64,000 nt of DNA from Planctomycetota bacterium (lineage in GTDB: Bacteria; Planctomycetota; Phycisphaerae; SM23-33). This document shows positions 60,009 through 64,000 of the stretch, one piece after another. Every line of letters begins with the position of its first letter. The stretch's first letter is position 1. The translations under genes and the position numbers were made by a program. Below the pieces are notes generated by a model. It saw nothing but the letters and a program-made list of their open reading frames with translations. It was not told the origin of the DNA and made no database searches. The DNA lies in assembly GCA_022705325.1 (NCBI GenBank), contig JAKJER010000023.1:1-64000 (forward strand), read 5' to 3'.

Positions 60009-61106
60009 CTAGGGCAGGAACTTGTCCACGTGCTTGAGCTTTTCGGGCAGGTAGACGCGTGCGACGTATTCGAGCCCGTGCTTGGCCAGGGCCTGCTGCT
60101 CGACGCGGACGCCCATCTTGAGCATCTTGTTCATGGCGTCCTGCCACTTCTTGTGGTGGCGGATGAACGGGTCGTTGCGGAGGGCGTCCATGGCCCGCTT
60201 CTTGTCCACGTCCTTGAGCGGGTGGGTGGGGAGCTTGTAGGTCTCGATGTCGTCGGGCGTGACGCCGAGGAACCGGGCCTGCGGGACGCAGAAGAACTCG
60301 TTGAGGTGTGCGGCGTTGCCCGAGCCGACCTTCAGCGTGCGGTAGATGTTGAAGTAGCCGTACGGATCGCCGTCGGTGAAGACGTAGACGGGGATCTTCA
60401 TCTCGTCGGCCAGGCGGCGGATGAACCGCCGGCAGGCCCGGCTGGGCACGCCGCCCATGGAGACCAGGATGCAGTGGTGGCGGTCGTAGAAGTCCTCCTC
60501 GACCAGGCGCTCGAACATGCCCTTGGTCTCGACGGCGAGGATGAACTTCGCCTTGGTGCGGAAGCTCAGCTCCTCGACGACGGTGGGCACGCTGTACGCC
60601 CCGCTGCCGAACCGCGTGCAGTCGATCTCGATCTGCTTCCTGGTGCGCCGGTCGCGGTCGATGACGACGAGTTCGCCGGCCACTTCGCCCCCGTGCTCGT
60701 CGGCGCGGAAGTGGATCTTCTCGCGGTTGAGGGCGAGCATGGCCTCGACGTCGTCCATGACGGTGTCGGACTCCTCCTGCGCGGCGAAGGCGGCCTCGCC
60801 CCAGTTGTAGGCCTGGTAGTAGGCCTCCCGCTTGGTGGAGTGGCGGTCGGTGCGGACAAGCTCGCGGCTCATGGCCAGCATCTTGAGCGTCTGGGCGAAG
60901 GTGCGGACCGTGCCGACGGTCAGGGTGCGGACCTTGTTCTTGCCGCGCAGCTCGAAGTAGCCCGGGTCGGGCTTGTAGCGGACGTTGGCCAGGGCCCGGA
61001 TGGGCAGTTTCATGGTGGGCTTGTCGCCCTTGCGGATGCGGTCGTGGACGGCCTTGGCCTCGCGGCGGATCCGGTTGACGACGTCGTCGGGTTTTTTGAG
61101 TGTCAT
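60009..61106 (-). CDS. top6A: DNA topoisomerase VI subunit A (Spo11-like)
   Basis: A 365-residue protein of the normal length for topoisomerase VI A. The 5Y-CAP (winged-helix) domain has TKREAYYQAY; Y97, the second of the Tyr pair, is the expected DNA-linking residue (Spo11/TopVIA motif TxRExYY). The Toprim domain shows AVETKGMFERL (E193), SMGGVPSRACRRFIRRLADEMKIPVYVFTDGDPYGYFNI with D245 and D247, then PQARFLGVTPDDI. ATG 61106 (MTLKKPDD) is chosen; the frame extends upstream without support. It acts with a GHKL-type B subunit to make ATP-driven double-strand passage. No B subunit is in the window. It is the last of a minus-strand run after nrdR and an ATP-cone gene. Topoisomerase VI is mostly archaeal and eukaryotic and only sporadic in bacteria. 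Confidence 0.9.
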   Translation of the reverse strand: MTLKKPDDVVNRIRREAKAVHDRIRKGDKPTMKLPIRALANVRYKPDPGYFELRGKNKVRTLTVGTVRTFAQTLKMLAMSRELVRTDRHSTKREAYYQAYNWGEAAFAAQEESDTVMDDVEAMLALNREKIHFRADEHGGEVAGELVVIDRDRRTRKQIEIDCTRFGSGAYSVPTVVEELSFRTKAKFILAVETKGMFERLVEEDFYDRHHCILVSMGGVPSRACRRFIRRLADEMKIPVYVFTDGDPYGYFNIYRTLKVGSGNAAHLNEFFCVPQARFLGVTPDDIETYKLPTHPLKDVDKKRAMDALRNDPFIRHHKKWQDAMNKMLKMGVRVEQQALAKHGLEYVARVYLPEKLKHVDKFLP

Positions 61107-61225
61107 GGCTCGGTTGTGGGTTGTCTTCTGCCAGGTGTCTGTGCTTCGTCCGGCGGAGGGTTGTTCCGCTGCCCGAGCGATGCGGCGTGGGGCTGCACGG
61201 ATCATGGTCGCGCCGGGAAGGAAGC

Positions 61226-61270
61226 AGTCCGCAACCTGCCCCCGAGGGGCAGGTCTTCAATCCGCAATTT
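61226..61270. repeat. Dispersed intergenic repeat (TTGCGGATTG family), copy 3
   Basis: The plus strand holds a perfect 9-bp hairpin ACCTGCCCC-CGA-GGGGCAGGT between AGTCCGCA and CAATCCGCAAT; the minus strand thus reads TTGCGGATTG, then the palindrome, then TTGCGGACT. It lies in the gap between the ATP-cone gene and top6A and overlaps the 3' end of the ATP-cone gene by 14 bases. Same layout as at 33270 and 45799. Confidence 0.5.
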
Positions 61271-61796
61271 CAACAGGGACGGCGTCGGCCAGGCCGAGTT
61301 CGCTGACGACGGTGTTGGCCAGGTCGATGACTTCGATTCGGGAGACTTCTCCCCCCTCCGGCTGGAGGAGGCGTCGCTCGACCAGCCCGGCGACGAAGCG
61401 TCCGGTGGGGGGCAGGAGGCGCCAGGATCGGCAGACGAACTCGCACAGCCAGCTCTTGTCCCAGAGGGTGACCTTGCCCTGTCCGTGGTTGACGTGGAGG
61501 TGCTCGCGCCGGCGGGCGCGTTGGCTGCGGTGGGCCTCCAGGGCGCGGGCGGCCTTGCGCAGGCGGACGCGTCGCAGGACCTTGAGGGCCATCTCGAACA
61601 GAGCCGCCGAGCGCACCAGGGGCCAGTTGAGGCGCTGGATGTACATCTCGATGGCCAGGGCGAGCTCTCGCGCGTCGGTGAACCGTCCGGTGGTTCCCCT
61701 CATGGCCTTCCACAGGGCACAGGCCAGCTTGGACTTGTCGAATCGTTCGAGGCTGCCGTCCCGCTTCATCACCCGGATCGTCCCTGATCCGCTCAC
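61257..61796 (-). CDS. ATP-cone domain protein
   Basis: A 179-residue protein. The N-terminal 100 residues resemble the ATP-cone of NrdR and ribonucleotide reductase: TIRVMKRDGSLERFDKSKLACALWKAMRG, then ARELALAIEMYIQ. The C-terminal 80 residues (VTLWDKSWLCEFVCRSWRLLPPTGRFVAG...) are not recognised. The start is GTG 61796 with AAAGGAGA upstream, 11 bases after the nrdR stop, so it is co-transcribed with nrdR. No zinc ribbon is present, so it is not a second NrdR. It may bind ATP/dATP as a nucleotide sensor; what it regulates is unknown. Its place before the topoisomerase gene is suggestive. Confidence 0.82.
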   Translation of the reverse strand: MSGSGTIRVMKRDGSLERFDKSKLACALWKAMRGTTGRFTDARELALAIEMYIQRLNWPLVRSAALFEMALKVLRRVRLRKAARALEAHRSQRARRREHLHVNHGQGKVTLWDKSWLCEFVCRSWRLLPPTGRFVAGLVERRLLQPEGGEVSRIEVIDLANTVVSELGLADAVPVEIAD

Positions 61797-61807
61797 GTGG
61801 GTCTCCT

Positions 61808-62338
61808 TTACCGCCCGGGCGAGCCGGGAGGCGGCTCGGTGGGCTGGCCGTCAAACAGTCCTTTTTGGTTCGGCCCGATCACGGGCGCGTCCTTGACCCC
61901 CCGGGCTTCCTCGATCAACTCGCCGACGTCCGCGAAGTTGCGATAGACGCTGGCGAAGCGGACGTAGGCGATCTTGTCCAACTCCCGCAGGAGGTTGGCC
62001 ACCTCGTCGCCGATGAACCGCGAGGGCACTTCCTTGTCGAACTCCCGAAAGATCCGCTCTTCGGTCTCCTCGACGATCGAGCGGATCTGTTCGTTGGTGA
62101 CTGGGCGCTTGTAGCAGGCCTTGAGAAGGCCGTCGAGTATCTTCTGGCGGTCGTAGGGGGCCCGGGTGCCGTCCTTCTTGATAACGGTCAGTCGGACGGC
62201 CTCCTCCGGCCGCTCGTACGTGGTGTAGCGGCGCTGACAGGAGAGGCACTCGCGGCGGCGGCGGACGGTGCGACCGCCTTCGCTGCTGCGGGAGTCGACC
62301 ACCTTATCGTTGTCCTGTCCGCAAAACGGGCACTGCAT
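61808..62338 (-). CDS. nrdR: Transcriptional repressor NrdR
   Basis: A 176-residue repressor of ribonucleotide reductase genes. The N-terminal zinc ribbon is CPFC (C3, C6) and CLSC (C31, C34), followed by RRYTTYERPEE. The ATP-cone (about 48-135) has TVIKKDGTRAPYDRQKILDGLLKACYKRPVT and EVANLLRELDKIAYVRFASVYRNF, both diagnostic. The C-terminal tail is Pro/Gly-rich and longer than in many NrdRs. Cytoplasmic; binds ATP/dATP and represses at NrdR boxes. Its own promoter carries two box-like sites. No ribonucleotide reductase genes are in the window. Confidence 0.97.
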   Translation of the reverse strand: MQCPFCGQDNDKVVDSRSSEGGRTVRRRRECLSCQRRYTTYERPEEAVRLTVIKKDGTRAPYDRQKILDGLLKACYKRPVTNEQIRSIVEETEERIFREFDKEVPSRFIGDEVANLLRELDKIAYVRFASVYRNFADVGELIEEARGVKDAPVIGPNQKGLFDGQPTEPPPGSPGR

Positions 62339-62357
62339 TCCGGTCCACCTCTCGGCG

Positions 62358-62410
62358 TTTCTATATGTTGGACCTGGCGAAATTCTAGGTCCCTATATAT
62401 GGGGTGTCAA
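62358..62410 (-). promoter_or_regulatory. nrdR promoter with two NrdR-box-like sites
   Basis: Minus strand: TTGACA (62410-62405), 17-bp spacer, TAGAAT (62387-62382), close to consensus. Two AT-core sites related to the NrdR box are present: 62390-62405 (CTATATATGG core), in the spacer, and 62358-62373 (CTATATGTTG core), just past the expected start near 62375. They are 32 bp apart, about three helical turns, as in known paired NrdR boxes. This predicts self-repression of nrdR, the ATP-cone gene and perhaps top6A. Confidence 0.75.
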
Positions 62411-62530
62411 TAAGAGATTCCACCCACAGAGAAGAAAAAGCCTCTCGGCGGCGGGGGCCTCGTAGGGGCGGGTCGTCGGAGGGTCGCTATAGCTGCACGC
62501 CGCCGCGGGCCGATATACACTCAGGAAACC

Positions 62531-63247
62531 ATGGACGCTCTTCTGGCCTGGACAATTGACATGTCGTGGACGGCGGAGGCCGCGGTGCGCCTGGTGGCGG
62601 CGGCGGCCATGGGCGCCGTGATCGGCGTGGAGCGGGAGTACCACGGGCGCGGCGCGGGCTTTCGCACGCAGTTGCTGGTGGCGCTGGGAGCGGCGCTGGC
62701 GATGCTGGTAAGCCTTCAGTTCGGGCGGACGGATTACAGCGGTTGGCCGGCGGGGGGGCAGATTCAAGTGGACCCGGCCCGCGTGGCGTACGGGGTGATG
62801 GGCGGGATCGGCTTTCTGGGCGCGGGGGCGATCATCCGCTACGGCGGGGGCATTCGCGGGTTGACGACGGCGGCCAGTCTCTGGTGCACGGCGGCGGTCG
62901 GTCTGGCCTGCGGGGCGGGCATGTACCCGCTGGCCCTGGCGGCGACGGGCCTGGTGTTCGTGGCCCTGTTCGCGCTGGCCAGGCTGGACCGCATCATTCC
63001 CTCCCACTCGAGCAAGGCCGTCACCGTCAAGCTGAAGGCAGCCGAGGGGGACGCCAATCTGCGGCGAGTCCGCTCGCTGCTCCAGGAAGGGGGGGCGACG
63101 ATCTGGAGCGTTCAATACCGGCGGAACGTGGTGGACCAGATCGAGACGATCACCTTCTACGTCACGTTGCCCGCCCATCCCGAGAAGACGGGAATCTTCC
63201 AGTTGGCGAGCAGGATCGAAGACGCCATCGAGATCCGGGTGGAATAG
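62531..63247 (+). CDS. MgtC/SapB-family membrane protein
   Basis: A 238-residue protein with four or five transmembrane helices in the N-terminal 150 residues. Hallmarks are VEREYHGRGAGFRTQLLVALGAALAM (the conserved Glu-Arg and Arg-Thr residues of MgtC) and GVMGGIGFLGAGAIIRYGGGIRGLTTAASLWCTAAVGLACGAG. The C-terminal 80 residues are a soluble ACT-like domain (VKLKAAEGDANLRRVRSLLQEGG). Such proteins modulate ion or membrane energetics. ATG 62531 has AGGAA just upstream. It is divergent from nrdR. Confidence 0.93.
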   Translation: MDALLAWTIDMSWTAEAAVRLVAAAAMGAVIGVEREYHGRGAGFRTQLLVALGAALAMLVSLQFGRTDYSGWPAGGQIQVDPARVAYGVMGGIGFLGAGAIIRYGGGIRGLTTAASLWCTAAVGLACGAGMYPLALAATGLVFVALFALARLDRIIPSHSSKAVTVKLKAAEGDANLRRVRSLLQEGGATIWSVQYRRNVVDQIETITFYVTLPAHPEKTGIFQLASRIEDAIEIRVE

Positions 63248-63319
63248 GCGCTTGGGCGCGGTCAATACCGATGCCTGCGAAGGAGTCCCCGCGGGTTGGG
63301 CGTCATGTGTCGCCGGCGC
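63248..63319. other. Convergent gap between the MgtC gene and the kinase
   Basis: 72 bases with no hairpin terminator I can support. The two genes meet tail to tail. Confidence 0.5.
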
Positions 63320-64000
63320 TTACGGGGACGCGGGGACGGACGGGGCGACGCTCTCCACGCGAGGGAGGCAGATTTCGAAACTCGTGCCGCTTCCCAGCTC
63401 GCTGTGGACGAAGATGTGCCCGCCGCTCTGGCGGACGAAGCTGTGGATCATCGACAGCCCCAGGCCCGTGCCCTTGTCGCGGTCCTTGGTGGTGAAGAAG
63501 GGCTCGAACATCCGCGCCCGCGTCTGCTCGTCCATGCCCACGCCGGTGTCGGTCAGGATCAGCGCGACGAACCGTCCCTGGAGCGGCGGATTGTCCAGGC
63601 GCCGTCCGTCGGTCAGGACGTCCACGTTCCGGGTCTGCACGGTCAACTGCCCGCCGTGCGGCATGGCGTCGCGGGCGTTGACCACCAGGTTCATCAACGC
63701 CTGCTCGAACTGCGAGCGGTCGACCAGCACCGTCCCCAGGGGCTCCTCCAGTTGCATGGACACGTGCACGTCCTCCCCCAGCAAGCGGGCGACGGCCACC
63801 CCCATTTCGCCCAGCACGTGATTGAGGTTGATTTCCTCGGGGTGGAGGGCCTGTTTGCGGCTGAACAGGAGAAGCTGGTTGGTCAGCCTGGTGGAACGCT
63901 GGGCGGCCTTGTGAATCTCACAGAGCGGGCGGTGCAGGGCGCTGTCCTCGGCCAGTTCCGCCAGCAGGAGTTGGCAGTACCCGTCGATGATGGTGAGCTG
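63320..64000 (-). CDS. Sensor histidine kinase, C-terminal part (partial)
   Basis: The frame is open to the right edge, so only the last 226 residues are present. They begin with QLTIIDGYCQLLLAELAED, the helix that follows the phosphoacceptor His, then RSTRLTNQLLLFSRKQ. The ATPase domain follows: N box LMNLVVNARDAMP, G1 LTDTGVGMDEQ, F box FEPFFTTKDRDKGTGLGLSMIHSF. The kinase ends after LPRVESVAPSVPASP, with no attached receiver. An internal ATG at 63817 is not the start. Sensor domains lie outside the window. Confidence 0.92.
   Translation of the reverse strand, partial: QLTIIDGYCQLLLAELAEDSALHRPLCEIHKAAQRSTRLTNQLLLFSRKQALHPEEINLNHVLGEMGVAVARLLGEDVHVSMQLEEPLGTVLVDRSQFEQALMNLVVNARDAMPHGGQLTVQTRNVDVLTDGRRLDNPPLQGRFVALILTDTGVGMDEQTRARMFEPFFTTKDRDKGTGLGLSMIHSFVRQSGGHIFVHSELGSGTSFEICLPRVESVAPSVPASP

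Noticed and set aside
63320..63817. Kinase starting at the ATG 63817
   Set aside because: The frame stays open to the window edge and encodes the helix that follows the phosphoacceptor His, so the gene is longer.
1..64000. Mobile elements, prophage, tRNA or rRNA genes
   Set aside because: No transposase, integrase, phage structural gene, terminal inverted repeat pair or RNA gene was recognised.

Overview
The window is a GC-rich bacterial chromosome segment, most likely from the Planctomycetota (Phycisphaerae-like). Pointers are three giant secreted proteins with autotransporter-associated beta-strand repeats and PEP-CTERM anchors, a prepilin-like protein with a short body, many Tat-exported (RR motif) oxidoreductases, a sulfatase, rhamnosidase-type glycoside hydrolases, an Ala/Pro-rich HEAT-repeat protein and a two-domain periplasmic M16 peptidase. 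The lineage is inferred from gene content only. I see no rRNA, tRNA, CRISPR array, insertion sequence, integrase or phage gene.

Layout. 1-542: end of a spermidine-synthase-like gene. 643-8311: two tandem paralogous PEP-CTERM proteins sharing promoter, leader and ends. 8634-10374: lemA, an unknown membrane protein and a small membrane protein. 10419-12850: an NtrB/NtrC-like two-component pair. 12993-19667: a compact minus-strand series (M16 peptidase, cyclodeaminase-family protein, Zn-ribbon protein, lipoprotein, RDD membrane protein), the last three joined by 4-base stop/start overlaps. 19862-25141: single-domain response regulator, LpqC-like esterase, M23/PKD peptidase, prepilin-like protein, Gfo/Idh oxidoreductase. 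25374-36879: third PEP-CTERM protein, glycerate kinase, HEAT protein, FAD oxidoreductase, HD-GYP protein, Fe-S aldo/keto reductase. 36956-39779: an HTH regulator divergent from a secreted protein / ECF sigma / anti-sigma operon. 39883-48853: carbohydrate-processing genes (GATase-like large secreted protein, DUF4091/GH123-like, TIM-barrel epimerase, Gfo/Idh, sulfatase). 48894-49510: AbrB-type antitoxin and Doc toxin. 49571-59876: SGNH protein, PflX-like radical SAM enzyme, TPR-like membrane protein, two GH78-type rhamnosidases. 60009-62338 (minus): nrdR, a second ATP-cone protein and a topoisomerase VI subunit A homologue. 62531-64000: MgtC-family protein and the end of a histidine kinase.

How it works together. 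The carbohydrate genes fit scavenging of sulfated or rhamnose-containing polysaccharide outside the cytoplasm. The glycerate kinase and Gfo/Idh enzymes could carry the sugars inward. Sensing is well represented: a PAS kinase with NtrC regulator, a lone receiver, an HD-GYP protein, an ECF sigma with its zinc anti-sigma and a second kinase.

The most unusual items are a bacterial topoisomerase VI A subunit without a visible B subunit, placed behind nrdR and a second ATP-cone gene; an nrdR promoter with two NrdR-box-like sites 32 bp apart; twin PEP-CTERM genes with near-identical promoters and Shine-Dalgarno hairpins; and an exported HEAT-repeat protein with a receiver-like insert.
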